A stretch of 64,000 nucleotides of DNA from Armatimonadota bacterium (GTDB lineage Bacteria; Armatimonadota; Fimbriimonadia; Fimbriimonadales; Fimbriimonadaceae). Each line of letters begins with the position of its first letter. Position 1 is the first letter of the stretch. Shown piece by piece: positions 42,551-51,557 of this stretch. The notes beneath the pieces were generated by a model. It did not search any database. It saw nothing but the letters and a program-made list of their open reading frames with translations, and was not told the DNA's origin. The stretch lies in assembly GCA_029781035.1 (NCBI GenBank), contig JAKOXK010000079.1:1-64000 (forward strand), read 5' to 3'. A program made the position numbers and the translations under genes.

Positions 42551-42592
42551 ACCGTCCGGGTCTACCTTGAGGTTGCAACCTTTGGGGACGGT
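42551..42592. promoter_or_regulatory. Nested palindrome between pspA and acnA
   Basis: A perfect 12-bp palindrome AGGTTGCAACCT (42570-42581) is flanked by a 7-bp inverted repeat ACCGTCC (42551-42557) and GGACGGT (42586-42592). It lies in the 210-bp divergent spacer, 46 bp from the pspA start. It could be an operator or a leader hairpin on either side. Confidence 0.4.
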
Positions 42593-42715
42593 GGGCCGTC
42601 GAGGTTCAAATCAACCTTGGTAACATTCGGGGCAGACCGCGCGTTCCCCACGCGAGGATCGGTCTTTGTTGCTCCGACTCTCTCGATGGCTGGCCGCAGG
42701 AACTGGCGCACGACC

Positions 42716-45397
42716 ATGAACAGCTTCGGTACCCTCACCACGACACAACTTGCCGGCAAACAACGGACATTTCACGATTTCCAAGCGTTCAAGGACGAGC
42801 GGCACCGGCGGCTTCCCTACTCGCTGCGCATCTTGCTCGAGAATCTCTTGCGGACTGAAGACGGGTTCAAAGTCACAAAGGCTGACATCGAAGCTCTTCT
42901 GGATTGGAACCCTAAGGCCGACCCTTCGCACGAGATCCAGTTCACACCTGCCCGCGTGCTGATGCAGGACTTCACCGGCGTGCCATGCGTCGTCGACCTG
43001 GCCAGCATGCGCGACGCGATGGCAGCGCTCGGAGGAGACCCCGCGCGAGTGAATCCCCTGCAGCCGGTCGAACTCGTGATCGACCATTCTGTCCAGGTGG
43101 ACGCCTACGGGTCGGAAGCCGCGCTCCAACTGAACCTGGATCTGGAGTTCGACCGGAACGCGGAGCGGTATGCGTTCCTCAAGTGGGGGCAGACCGCCTT
43201 CGACAACTTCAAGGTCGTTCCGCCGAACACAGGCATTTGCCACCAAGTGAACTTGGAATACCTGGGCCGCGTCACCTTTGACAACGCCGACGGCACGTGT
43301 TACCCGGACACCCTCGTGGGAACTGACAGCCACACGACCATGATCAATGGGTTGGGTGTTCTCGGATGGGGAGTCGGAGGCATCGAGGCAGAAGCCGCAA
43401 TGCTCGGCCAGCCGATCCCGATGCTGATCCCGCAGGTGGTCGGGTTCAAGCTCAGCGGAAGACTCCGCGAGGGTGCCACGGCGACCGACCTAGTCCTCAC
43501 CGTCACGGAGATGCTCCGGAAACATGGGGTTGTCGGCAAGTTCGTCGAATACTTCGGGCCAGGCATCGCCACTCTGCCCCTTGCTGACCGCGCAACGCTC
43601 GCCAACATGGCTCCCGAGTACGGTGCGACTTGCGGCATCTTTCCAGTCGACGACGAGACCTTGCGTTACCTGCGCGTCAGTGGCCGAAGCGAAGACCAGA
43701 TCGCTTTGGTCGAAGCCTACATGAAGCACCAGTGCTTGTTCCACACCGCAGACGCACCCGAAGCGGAGTACACAAGCGTCCTCACGCTCGACCTGGGCGA
43801 CGTCGAGCCCAGTGTCGCTGGGCCTAAGCGACCGCAGGACCGGTCGCCGTTGAGCAAAGCTCGCGACTCGTTCTATGCGGTATTCCCCACCGCGAAGCCA
43901 GGCACGGAGGGGTCGGGGTCGGTCAGCACGGCCGTGATGGAGCGGGCAGCGACGGACCGGCTGACCCACGCTTCTGTGGTCATTGCGGCGATCACGAGCT
44001 GCACTAACACGAGCAATCCCAGTGTGATGGTGGCGGCCGGTCTAGTGGCCAAGAAGGCGAACGCCCTCGGGCTCAAGCCCAAACCGTGGGTGAAGACGAG
44101 CCTGGCTCCAGGATCTCGCGTGGTCACGGAGTACCTGAAGAAGTCCGGTCTGCTGAACGACCTCGACGAGATCGGTTTCAACGTCGTGGGATATGGATGC
44201 ACGACATGCATCGGCAATTCGGGGCCGTTGCCAGAGGAAGTCGCGAAGAAGATCGAGGCCGACGACCTGACCGTCGTCAGCGTCCTAAGTGGAAACCGGA
44301 ACTTTGAGGGTCGCGTGCAGCAGGCTGTTAAGGCTAATTACTTGATGTCGCCGCCGTTAGTCGTGGCCTTCGCGTTGGCAGGGACGATCGACATTGACTT
44401 GGCAAATGACCCCATTGGGATCGACCGTGAGGGGAAGGCTGTCTATCTGCGGGATGTGTGGCCCTCGCAACAGGAGATCGCCGATGTAGTCGGGCAACAC
44501 ATCACGCGCGAGATGTTCTCGTCGTCCTATGCGGGCGTTTTCGATGGTGACTCCCAATGGCAGTCCATCCAAGTCGCCGGTGGCCAACGCTACAACTGGG
44601 ATCCGGAGAGCACTTATGTCCGCATGGCGCCCTATTTCGACGGAATGGCTGTTGAGCCTGCGGACGACGTCGAGGATCTGAACGGGCTCAAGGTGCTGGC
44701 GCTCCTCGGCGACAGTGTCACCACCGACCACATCTCTCCCGCGGGATCCATCAAAGCCAGTTCGCCCGCGGGCCAGTACCTGACGACAAAGGGCGTTCCG
44801 CAGAACCTGTTCAACAGCTACGGGAGCCGCCGTGGCAACCACGAAGTCATGATCCGAGGTACGTTTGCCAACGTTCGTTTACGGAACCAGTTGGCTCCTG
44901 GCACAGAAGGCGGGTTCACAACCTGCCCTCCGGGCGGTGAGGTCACGACCATTTTCGAAGCGAGTGAAGCCTACGCCGACAAAGGCGAGAAACTGATCGT
45001 TCTTGCCGGCAAGGAGTACGGCACCGGTTCGAGCCGCGATTGGGCTGCCAAGGGCACGATGCTCCTTGGCGTCAAGGCTGTCCTTGCCGAGAGCTTCGAG
45101 CGAATTCACCGGTCCAATCTGATTGGTATGGGCGTCCTGCCACTCCAGTACCAAAACGGCGCCAACGCCCAATCCTTGGGGCTTACCGGAACAGAAGAGT
45201 TTTCTATCGTGGGGCTCAGCGAGGCTTTTGCCGATAAGTTCAAGGACGGTAAGACACTGACAGTGCGGACGACCGACGACGGTGGCCACACCAAGGTGTT
45301 CTCTGCGACAGTCAGAATCGATACTCCGACTGAAGCTGAGTACTTTCGGCACGGCGGCGTGCTAAAGTACGTTCTTCGGCAACTTTTGAAAGCCTGA
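42716..45397 (+). CDS. acnA: Aconitate hydratase A
   Basis: 893 aa from the ATG at 42716, which gives the usual MNSFGTLTT start; an in-frame ATG at 42686 is possible. The 4Fe-4S ligands are C429 ([11 protein letters not shown]), C495 and C498 ([12 protein letters not shown]). Other family blocks are [33 protein letters not shown] and [16 protein letters not shown]. It interconverts citrate and isocitrate in the TCA cycle; the AcnA/IRP branch can also bind RNA when the cluster is lost. The gene is followed by a deacetylase after 18 bp. Confidence 0.97.
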   Translation: MNSFGTLTTTQLAGKQRTFHDFQAFKDERHRRLPYSLRILLENLLRTEDGFKVTKADIEALLDWNPKADPSHEIQFTPARVLMQDFTGVPCVVDLASMRDAMAALGGDPARVNPLQPVELVIDHSVQVDAYGSEAALQLNLDLEFDRNAERYAFLKWGQTAFDNFKVVPPNTGICHQVNLEYLGRVTFDNADGTCYPDTLVGTDSHTTMINGLGVLGWGVGGIEAEAAMLGQPIPMLIPQVVGFKLSGRLREGATATDLVLTVTEMLRKHGVVGKFVEYFGPGIATLPLADRATLANMAPEYGATCGIFPVDDETLRYLRVSGRSEDQIALVEAYMKHQCLFHTADAPEAEYTSVLTLDLGDVEPSVAGPKRPQDRSPLSKARDSFYAVFPTAKPGTEGSGSVSTAVMERAATDRLTHASVVIAAITSCTNTSNPSVMVAAGLVAKKANALGLKPKPWVKTSLAPGSRVVTEYLKKSGLLNDLDEIGFNVVGYGCTTCIGNSGPLPEEVAKKIEADDLTVVSVLSGNRNFEGRVQQAVKANYLMSPPLVVAFALAGTIDIDLANDPIGIDREGKAVYLRDVWPSQQEIADVVGQHITREMFSSSYAGVFDGDSQWQSIQVAGGQRYNWDPESTYVRMAPYFDGMAVEPADDVEDLNGLKVLALLGDSVTTDHISPAGSIKASSPAGQYLTTKGVPQNLFNSYGSRRGNHEVMIRGTFANVRLRNQLAPGTEGGFTTCPPGGEVTTIFEASEAYADKGEKLIVLAGKEYGTGSSRDWAAKGTMLLGVKAVLAESFERIHRSNLIGMGVLPLQYQNGANAQSLGLTGTEEFSIVGLSEAFADKFKDGKTLTVRTTDDGGHTKVFSATVRIDTPTEAEYFRHGGVLKYVLRQLLKA

Positions 45398-45415
45398 TGC
45401 TGTTGGTTCTTTGAA

Positions 45416-46429
45416 ATGAAGCGATTCTCGGTGGCGGCGCTCGTGGCCGTGCTGGCACTTGGGTGTGGCCTGCCACAACCGGCTTCGTTTCCCATTGCCG
45501 GTCCGGCAGAGAGTCCCATCACGCTGAGTGCCGCAGCCAGCACGGGAAGAGGTCATGCGTCGCCGGAGAAAGCGCAGAAGCCTTTCCTGAACACCGTGAA
45601 GCTGGTTCGCGGTGACCCCCGCATTAGGAACATCGCCCTGACTTTCGACGACGGCCCTCACGCTGGTTTCACAGACGTGCTCGTCCGCATGTTGGCCCAG
45701 TTCAAGGTCAAGGCGACCTTCTTCATGATCGGAAGGAACGTCGACGAGAACCCAGACCTCGTCCGCGAAGCCCGGGCAGCCGGCATCCAACTGGCTCAAC
45801 ACACGTATTCGCACACCCGGCTCGCTATGGTGGACGATTACACGGTGCGGAGCGAGCTTCTCCTGGGTGCCGAAGCTGTCGAGCGGGCGACCGGAATCCG
45901 ACCCCGCTACTTCCGTCCACCAGGCGGCGAGTACGACGAACGCGTTACCCGGATCGCGCAGGAACTCGGGATGACGATGGTGCTGTGGACCGCCGACGCT
46001 GGGGACTTCACGACCTCGGCGGGTAACCCCTCGTCTGAGTCCATCTATCGACACGTCATGAAAACCGCGAGCCCAGGCGGCATCGTCATCATGCATGATC
46101 CGATGCCGAGCACCTTGGTCGCCTTACCGAGCATCATCATGGGTCTGCGTGCCAAGGGCTATCAGTTCGTCACCGTCGCTGAACTCGCGGCCGAGCAAGG
46201 CGCCATCCGAACGGGCGGTCCGAGGATCAAGCCATTGAGGAGCCTTGCGGTCCAGTCGCCAGCCGTCAAGCGGGGGTATTATCGCCGGAACTCACCAGAG
46301 GAGCACCATGAGGATTCGGAACAAAGAATTGCGAACGCGTCGCCGGCGAAAAGAGGAGCGAGTCAAGGAACTGGTCGCCCAGGCGAAAGCCGAATCGAAG
46401 GGCGGCAAGGGACGATCGGGCTCCAGTAA
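45416..46429 (+). CDS. Polysaccharide deacetylase (NodB homology) lipoprotein
   Basis: 337 aa. Lipoprotein signal with lipobox LALGC (Cys17). NodB domain (about 72-255): IALTFDDGPHAGFTDVLVRM (catalytic Asp-Asp), HTYSHTRLAMV (metal His), RYFRPPGGEYDERVTRIAQE, VLWTADAGDFTT and GGIVIMHDPM. It removes acetyl groups from peptidoglycan or another amino-polysaccharide in the envelope. The last 40 or so residues (after RSLAVQSPAVKRGYYRR) are low-complexity and overlap a second gene in another frame, so the natural end may once have been earlier. Confidence 0.9.
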   Translation: MKRFSVAALVAVLALGCGLPQPASFPIAGPAESPITLSAAASTGRGHASPEKAQKPFLNTVKLVRGDPRIRNIALTFDDGPHAGFTDVLVRMLAQFKVKATFFMIGRNVDENPDLVREARAAGIQLAQHTYSHTRLAMVDDYTVRSELLLGAEAVERATGIRPRYFRPPGGEYDERVTRIAQELGMTMVLWTADAGDFTTSAGNPSSESIYRHVMKTASPGGIVIMHDPMPSTLVALPSIIMGLRAKGYQFVTVAELAAEQGAIRTGGPRIKPLRSLAVQSPAVKRGYYRRNSPEEHHEDSEQRIANASPAKRGASQGTGRPGESRIEGRQGTIGLQ

Positions 46430-46541
46430 GGCGACCAAGGCGCCGGACTCCAAAGCCCCCAAGAAGGCTTCGGCGAAGGAAACGGCTCCCAAGGCGAAGA
46501 AGCCGTCCAAGCCCAAGGCAGAGGAAGAGGGCGCCGAGTAA
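46308..46541 (+). CDS. Small basic Lys/Ala-rich protein
   Basis: 77 aa from the ATG at 46308, with GAGGAG 5-10 nt upstream. N-terminal MRIRNKELRTRRRRKEERVK is highly basic; the C-terminal half is a Lys/Ala/Pro-rich tail (SSKATKAPDSKAPKKASAKE) ending in an acidic EEEGAE. The composition is like histone-H1-type or ribosome-associated tails, so nucleic-acid binding is plausible. It overlaps the deacetylase gene by 122 bp in a different frame. lipB follows after 36 bp. Confidence 0.6.
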   Translation: MRIRNKELRTRRRRKEERVKELVAQAKAESKGGKGRSGSSKATKAPDSKAPKKASAKETAPKAKKPSKPKAEEEGAE

Positions 46542-46577
46542 CCGGTTGGAGGGCACGCGCCCCTCCGTCACGAGTCT

Positions 46578-47228
46578 TTGAGGATCCTCGACCTCGGAAA
46601 GACTGACTATGGTCCAGCATGGGACATTCAGAAGGATGTCGCAGAGGAAGTCGTGGGCGGTGGTGAGGACACACTGATCCTTGTCGAACACGCGCCCGTC
46701 CTCACCTTGGGCGCCAGCTTCCACGAAGAGAACCTCCTGATGACTCCAGAGGAGTACCGTCGGCGCGGGATTGAAGTGGTTCGAACTGACCGTGGTGGCG
46801 ATGTGACCTATCATGGCCCCGGTCAACTGGTCATCTACCCAGTGTTCAATCTGAAGCGCCACGGCCAAGACCTTCACAAGTGGATGCGTGACTTGGAAGA
46901 AGCCGTCATAGTTCTACTCGACCAGGTCGGATTGTCTGGGCTTCGGTTCGCGCCCCACACGGGAGTTTGGCTACGCCCGCAGTCAGACAGTGGTCAAGCG
47001 CCATTGCGCAAAGTCGCAGCGATCGGCGTCAAGGTTCGCAAGTGGGTCAGCATCCATGGTGTCGCGATCAACTGCAACAACGATCTCAGCCCGTTCGGGC
47101 TCATTGTTCCGTGTGGGATCATTGGATATGGGGTCACGAGCCTGTCGGAATCCTTGGGGAGATCCTTCTCCGTCCAGGACGCGAAGGCTCCAGCTGTCGC
47201 TTCCTTTGAAAAGGTGTTTGGTGCCTAG
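46578..47228 (+). CDS. lipB: Octanoyltransferase LipB
   Basis: 216 aa from a TTG at 46578 (MRILDLGKTDYGPAWDIQKD). Signature blocks: LILVEHAPVLTLGASFHEEN, VRTDRGGDVTYHGPGQLVIY, then GVKVRKWVSIHGVAINCNND with the catalytic Lys and LIVPCGIIGYGVTSL with the acyl-thioester Cys. It moves octanoate from octanoyl-ACP to lipoyl domains, the first step of lipoate assembly. The stop shares CTAG (47225-47228) with the convergent prmC stop. Confidence 0.95.
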   Translation: MRILDLGKTDYGPAWDIQKDVAEEVVGGGEDTLILVEHAPVLTLGASFHEENLLMTPEEYRRRGIEVVRTDRGGDVTYHGPGQLVIYPVFNLKRHGQDLHKWMRDLEEAVIVLLDQVGLSGLRFAPHTGVWLRPQSDSGQAPLRKVAAIGVKVRKWVSIHGVAINCNNDLSPFGLIVPCGIIGYGVTSLSESLGRSFSVQDAKAPAVASFEKVFGA

Positions 47229-48082
47229 TCAGCGCTGAAGACAAGGGCGCGCTCTCGACCACTCAAGTCGGTCGCAGTGGCGTGACAGCACCAGGAGCTA
47301 AAAACCCGTTTCACTGCTACGCCCATACCGTCGCCGATTTCAAGAACAACGAACCCTCGAGGCTCCAGGTGCTCTCTCGCAGTGTCAGCGATCTTCCGGT
47401 AGATATCGAGCCCGTCCTTTCCGGCAAAAAGCGCCTGAGCGGGCTCGAAATACCGCACTTCCGGCGGGAGTTCGTCTGAGTCTCCGACGTAAGGTGGGTT
47501 CGAGAGGAGGACGTCGAATTTCATCCCTGCATAGGCGGCGAAGAGGTCCGAGTGTGTAAAGGACACATTGGCACCAAGGCGTTCAGCGTTCACCCGAGCC
47601 ATGTCAAGGGCGACAATGCTGAGGTCACATGCCGATACGTCGCATTCCGGCGACTCGAGCTTCAGAGTGACGGCGAGACAGCCTGAACCGGTACCAACGT
47701 CGAGCAAGCGGGCGCCTTTCGACAGTAGCCCGAGGGTCAGATCGATCAGCACCTCAGACTCTTGCCTCGGGACAAGCACCCCTGGCCCGACGGCGAACGA
47801 TCGGCCATAAAACTCCCGCGACTGAACGATATAGGCGAGTGGTTCGCGGCGCTCTCGCCGGAGCAAGAGACCCTCGACTGAAGCCGGTACCGGCATTTCT
47901 GGGTGAGCCAGGAGCCAACTCCGGTCTCGACCCATAGCGTGGGCCAAGAGGACCTGCGAGTCGAGACGTGGCTCAGGGACTCCGACGTCACTCAGTCGAC
48001 GTGTCGCTTGGTCGAGCCAATCGCGCGTCAGCACGCCGAGGACTGCCTGAAAGGGATATCGGCCATCATTCCACGACCGCAT
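47225..48082 (-). CDS. prmC: Peptide chain release factor N5-glutamine methyltransferase
   Basis: 285 aa from the ATG at 48082. N-terminal helical domain (DWLDQATRRLSDVGVPEPRL, DSQVLLAHAMGRDRSWLLAH) and ILPRxET-like block GVLVPRQESEVLIDLTLGLL. The SAM site is ARLLDVGTGSGCLAVTLKLE and the substrate motif FDVLLSNPPYVGDSDELPPE (NPPY). It methylates the GGQ glutamine of RF1/RF2. The start overlaps the hflX end by 17 bp, so the two are translationally linked. The C-terminus ends in SGRERALVFSAD. Confidence 0.93.
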   Translation of the reverse strand: MRSWNDGRYPFQAVLGVLTRDWLDQATRRLSDVGVPEPRLDSQVLLAHAMGRDRSWLLAHPEMPVPASVEGLLLRRERREPLAYIVQSREFYGRSFAVGPGVLVPRQESEVLIDLTLGLLSKGARLLDVGTGSGCLAVTLKLESPECDVSACDLSIVALDMARVNAERLGANVSFTHSDLFAAYAGMKFDVLLSNPPYVGDSDELPPEVRYFEPAQALFAGKDGLDIYRKIADTAREHLEPRGFVVLEIGDGMGVAVKRVFSSWCCHATATDLSGRERALVFSAD

Positions 48083-49334
48083 ACGGCTCGAGCTTGCTCC
48101 GCCACTCTGGCACGACTTCGGCCACAACAAGGATGCCGTCGTCGCGGTACTCCTCCCGAAGGACTCGTCCGAACTTGTGGCAGGACTCAACGAGAGCGCT
48201 CTTTTCGTAAGGGATCAAGGCCTCAATGTGGCCAAACCGGTTTCTGAGGTGGCGATGAACCACCGCGGTCAAGTCGTCCAACCCGCTGCCCGTAAGGGCC
48301 GAAACGGCAACGGAGTCTGGCCACTCGGCCACAAGGCGACGTGCCAAGGACGGATCCGAAAGTGCGTCGACTTTGTTGAAGACAGTCACCATCGGCACTC
48401 CGCTTGCATCAATAGTCTCGATCGTTTCCAGCACAGCGTCTCGCTGTCCTTCCCAGTCTTCATGGCTCACGTCGATCACGTGAAGCAAGAGGTCCGCTTG
48501 GGCGACTTCCTCCAGAGTCGCGCGGAAGGCGGCGACGAGTTGGGTGGGCAAGTGACGGATGAAACCCACGGTATCGGTGAGGAAGAAGGTGAAACCATCT
48601 GTCGTCTGCACCCGCCGCGTGGTTGGATCGAGGGTCGCAAACGGCATGGCGTCCGCGAGAAGGTCTGTCCCCGTCAGACTGTTCATGAGTGTACTCTTGC
48701 CGGCACTTGTGTATCCGACAAGGGACACGGTCGGCACCGGGTTGTTGCTTCTCGACTCGCGCTGCAAGTGGCGGTGCCGTTTGACTTCTTCGATCTCCTC
48801 TCGCAGCTTCGCGATTCGAGCATTCACCATGCGGCGGTCGCTTTCGAGCTTCGTCTCGCCTGGGCCCCTCATTCCGATTCCGCCCCGCTGCCGTTCGAAC
48901 TTCGTGTAGACGCTCATGAGGCGGGGGAGCCGATAGGTGTATTGGGCCAACTCGACCTGAAGACGCCCCTCCCGGGTCTTGGCACGCCCGGCAAAGATGT
49001 CGAGGATTAAGGACGTCCGGTCAACGACTCGGCGCCCGAGAGCCTCCTCAAGGTTTCTAATCTGAATGCCGGTCAGTTCGGCGTCGACGACGACCGTGTC
49101 TGAGGCAGTTTCCGAAGCGTAAACCTTGAGCTCCTCGACCTTGCCGGAGCCGATGTAGGTCGCCTTTGTCGGCTTCGACAGACGTTGCCGAGTCGAACCG
49201 GCGACCTCTCCACCGGCAGCTTCTACCAGCCCTTCCAACTCGTCCTCCAAGCTTTTGTCGTCTGCCTCGTCAGTGTTCACGAAGACGAGGAACAGTCGCT
49301 CTTGAGGGGGTTGGGTCGGCTGGGCTTCCGGCAT
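48066..49334 (-). CDS. hflX: Ribosome-associated GTPase HflX
   Basis: 422 aa. N-terminal HflX domain (VVVDAELTGIQIRNLEEALG, RVVDRTSLILDIFAGRAKTR, EGRLQVELAQYTYRLPRL) followed by RQRGGIGMRGPGETKLESDR. The G domain has SLVGYTSAGKSTLMNSLTG (G1), DTVGFIRHLP (G3) and NKVDALSD (G4). HflX splits or rescues ribosomes, for example under heat stress. It is 9 bp downstream of an outer-membrane barrel gene and overlaps prmC. Confidence 0.95.
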   Translation of the reverse strand: MPEAQPTQPPQERLFLVFVNTDEADDKSLEDELEGLVEAAGGEVAGSTRQRLSKPTKATYIGSGKVEELKVYASETASDTVVVDAELTGIQIRNLEEALGRRVVDRTSLILDIFAGRAKTREGRLQVELAQYTYRLPRLMSVYTKFERQRGGIGMRGPGETKLESDRRMVNARIAKLREEIEEVKRHRHLQRESRSNNPVPTVSLVGYTSAGKSTLMNSLTGTDLLADAMPFATLDPTTRRVQTTDGFTFFLTDTVGFIRHLPTQLVAAFRATLEEVAQADLLLHVIDVSHEDWEGQRDAVLETIETIDASGVPMVTVFNKVDALSDPSLARRLVAEWPDSVAVSALTGSGLDDLTAVVHRHLRNRFGHIEALIPYEKSALVESCHKFGRVLREEYRDDGILVVAEVVPEWRSKLEPYAVVE

Positions 49335-49343
49335 GGACCTCCG

Positions 49344-49943
49344 TCAGAAGCGGGCGATACCGTACTTCAGGGCCAGGCTGAGACCACTGAAGCTGAGGCC
49401 GTCGTACGTGGGCATTAGGTCGTACCGGACGGCAAGGTTCAAGCGTTCGCCTACGTTGACACCCACCTCGACGTTTGCGTTGAATCCGATCCTCTTGCCG
49501 GAGACGCGGTCCGCCAAGGCGGCAGGCACGCCTTCTCCACCTCCGCCACCACCAGAGGGCGTACCCACGGCGTAATCGATGTAGGAGAGGCCGCCGCGGA
49601 TAGCCACGTAGGGCCGAGAAGCGTCTCCGGGCCGTCCGAAGGGCCGTGTGATGCCGATCGTGCCCGCGACCATGAAGACCTTGTTCCCCGATTTGGACTG
49701 GCTGAAAGCGTTCCAGTCATAGCCGATGTTCTGCTCTTGGTACTTGTCGATCCGCACGCGGCTTGCGCCGAACGAAAACCAGGAGTTGCCCATCTCGTCA
49801 CGTAAGTCGCTGTCGTTCGGGAAGAACACTCCCACGAACGGCCCAAGGTAAGGATCCGCTTGGGCTTTCGCAAAAGTCGGTATGGCGACCGCGGCCAAGG
49901 CGACGATGGGCACAAGAAAGCGTCCGTGCAACATGGCGGGCAT
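49344..49943 (-). CDS. Predicted outer-membrane beta-barrel protein
   Basis: 199 aa (a second ATG at 49934 is possible). Signal peptide at about 1-28 (LHGRFLVPIVALAAVAIPTF). The mature part alternates amphipathic strands and polar loops (YLGPFVGVFFPNDSDLRDEM, ASRPYVAIRGGLSYIDYAVG, GFNANVEVGVNVGERLNLAV) and ends with an aromatic C-terminus (ALKYGIARF), as outer-membrane barrels do. A Gly-rich loop (GGGGGGEGV) lies near residue 130. It supports a diderm envelope. It follows dnaA by 58 bp. Confidence 0.7.
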   Translation of the reverse strand: MPAMLHGRFLVPIVALAAVAIPTFAKAQADPYLGPFVGVFFPNDSDLRDEMGNSWFSFGASRVRIDKYQEQNIGYDWNAFSQSKSGNKVFMVAGTIGITRPFGRPGDASRPYVAIRGGLSYIDYAVGTPSGGGGGGEGVPAALADRVSGKRIGFNANVEVGVNVGERLNLAVRYDLMPTYDGLSFSGLSLALKYGIARF

Positions 49944-50001
49944 AGTACCTGCATCTGCTGGCGTCAGCCAGACTGTCCGGCTCTCTGACGACTGCTTTTC
50001 G

Positions 50002-51384
50002 TCAGACCTCCGGGTAGAGGTCTCGCATCAAGAGCCGAACGGAAGCATTCAGTTCCTTGTCTCGGTTCATCAGTTCCCTGATCTTCTTGTAGCCGTGCAT
50101 CATCGATGTGTGGTCTCGGTTCCCAAACAGTGCACCGATGTGCTTCCACGAGTCGCCCGTTATTTCCCTTGTGATGAAGACGGCAACGTGGCGTGCGTGG
50201 GCGATCGGTGCCTTGCGCGAAAGCCCTCGAATGTCAGGGACAGGAATCTGGTAGTGGCGTGAGACGGATTCGAGGATCTGGTCAAAGCTCGGCTTGGCAA
50301 CGCCGACACTCTGGTAGTACTTCTCCACGATGGCTTCAGCCAGTTCCGGAGTGATGGGAGTCCCCTCCAGGCTGGCTTGGACGGCGAGCTTCGTGAGCGC
50401 ACCTTCCAGAATCCGCACGTTGCTGGGGATCGCCTCGGCCAGATACATCGCCACATCGTGTTCCAGTTCGACGCCCTCCTGCTGAGCTTTGCTCAAGAGG
50501 ATCGCGCACCGCGTCTCGGTGTCGGGCATCAGAACATCAGCGACCAGTCCGGACTCAAAACGGGAGCGAAGTCGCTCGTCCATCAACAGTAAGTCACGGG
50601 GTGGGCGATCTGAGCACAGCACGATCTGTTTTCCCAGAGCGTGGAGGTAGTTGAAGGTGTGGAACAGCTCTTCTTGAGTCCTCTCCTTGCCGGCGATGAA
50701 CTGAACGTCGTCGAGGAGCCACACCTGGACTCCCCGCTGGTTCTTCCTGAACTGGTCGATCCTGTTGTTCTGGAGGGCGCTGACGAACTCCTCGGCGAAC
50801 TGCTGGGCCGTCACGTACATGACGGGGCAACGGTTGTCCCGCCTTTGGATTTCGTGCGCGATTGCTTGCAGCAAGTGCGTCTTGCCCAGGCCGCTCGCTC
50901 CGTAGATGAACAGGGGGTTGTACTTTGAGCCCGGCTGGGCTGCGACGGCCTTGGCACCAGCGAACGCAAGCCGGTTGCTTTGGCCGACCACAAAGTTGTC
51001 GAACCGATAGCGCCCGCTCGAACGGAAGACTGGGGTCGGGTCAACGCTGACCGGCTGTCGTGCCACGACGCCTACGTCGACTGAGGCGGCCGTCCGTTCC
51101 CGGGGTTGGATCCTGAGCTCGATCTTGATCGGTCGCCCGATCTCGAGCCCGAGCCGCGTCTGCAATAGGTCGAGGTACTTCTCGCGGACCCACTCCTGGA
51201 TGAACTGCCCCGGCGCATCGATTACGGCCGTCGATCCCTCGACCGCAACCGGCACAAGCGGTTTGAGGAACTTCCTCATCACGGTCTCTGGGAGTTCAAC
51301 CTCCAACCGACGCAACACCTGTTCCCAGGCTGAACGGAGGAGGACTTGGTCTTCTCCGTCTTCGAATGTGTATTGATCCGACAT
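50002..51384 (-). CDS. dnaA: Chromosomal replication initiator DnaA
   Basis: 460 aa from the ATG at 51384. Domain I covers about 1-85; domain III has the AAA+ core with NPLFIYGASGLGKTHLLQAI (Walker A), VWLLDDVQFIAGKERTQEEL (Walker B), then LCSDRPPRDLLLMDERLRSR. Domain IV carries the DnaA signature GDSWKHIGALFGNRDHTSMM before HGYKKI. It binds DnaA boxes and opens the origin. The gene stands with hflX and prmC downstream rather than with dnaN. The promoter overlaps a DnaA box. Confidence 0.97.
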   Translation of the reverse strand: MSDQYTFEDGEDQVLLRSAWEQVLRRLEVELPETVMRKFLKPLVPVAVEGSTAVIDAPGQFIQEWVREKYLDLLQTRLGLEIGRPIKIELRIQPRERTAASVDVGVVARQPVSVDPTPVFRSSGRYRFDNFVVGQSNRLAFAGAKAVAAQPGSKYNPLFIYGASGLGKTHLLQAIAHEIQRRDNRCPVMYVTAQQFAEEFVSALQNNRIDQFRKNQRGVQVWLLDDVQFIAGKERTQEELFHTFNYLHALGKQIVLCSDRPPRDLLLMDERLRSRFESGLVADVLMPDTETRCAILLSKAQQEGVELEHDVAMYLAEAIPSNVRILEGALTKLAVQASLEGTPITPELAEAIVEKYYQSVGVAKPSFDQILESVSRHYQIPVPDIRGLSRKAPIAHARHVAVFITREITGDSWKHIGALFGNRDHTSMMHGYKKIRELMNRDKELNASVRLLMRDLYPEV

Positions 51385-51424
51385 GGCCCAAAAATTGACC
51401 CTCGCGGGCCCAAGGAAGAAGGGG

Positions 51425-51434
51425 ATTATACACA
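51425..51434 (-). promoter_or_regulatory. dnaA promoter -10 overlapping a DnaA box
   Basis: On the plus strand TTATACACA (51426-51434) fits the DnaA-box consensus TTATNCACA. On the minus strand the same bases give TGTGTATAAT, with TATAAT at 51430-51425, 40 nt before the dnaA start. DnaA binding would cover the -10, a direct negative feedback. No -35 match was seen. Confidence 0.65.
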
Positions 51435-51508
51435 TGGATCAGGGCCGAACCCCGTAATGTCTGCAGGCACTTTTTGCTGAATTTTCCTGGCGAGGCTAAG
51501 AAGCCCCC

Positions 51509-51534
51509 GGACCTGGGTTTTCCGCCCCGGGTCC
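51509..51534 (+). promoter_or_regulatory. Hairpin in the leader of the thiamine pyrophosphokinase gene
   Basis: A 9-bp stem (51509-51517 with 51526-51534, one G-T pair) closes on TTTTCCGC and is followed by TTGCTTT. It lies between the divergent dnaA and tpk starts, so a terminator is not needed there; attenuation of tpk or a structure near the origin are possible. It does not look like a TPP riboswitch. Confidence 0.4.
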
Positions 51535-51557
51535 TTGCTTTCTGCCACACTCCGCCT

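Noticed and set aside
51385-51557. oriC beside dnaA
   Set aside because: Only one DnaA box and no AT-rich unwinding stretch were seen.
51385-51557. TPP riboswitch before the thiamine pyrophosphokinase gene
   Set aside because: The conserved CUGAGA and pyrophosphate-helix words are absent; only a simple hairpin is present.
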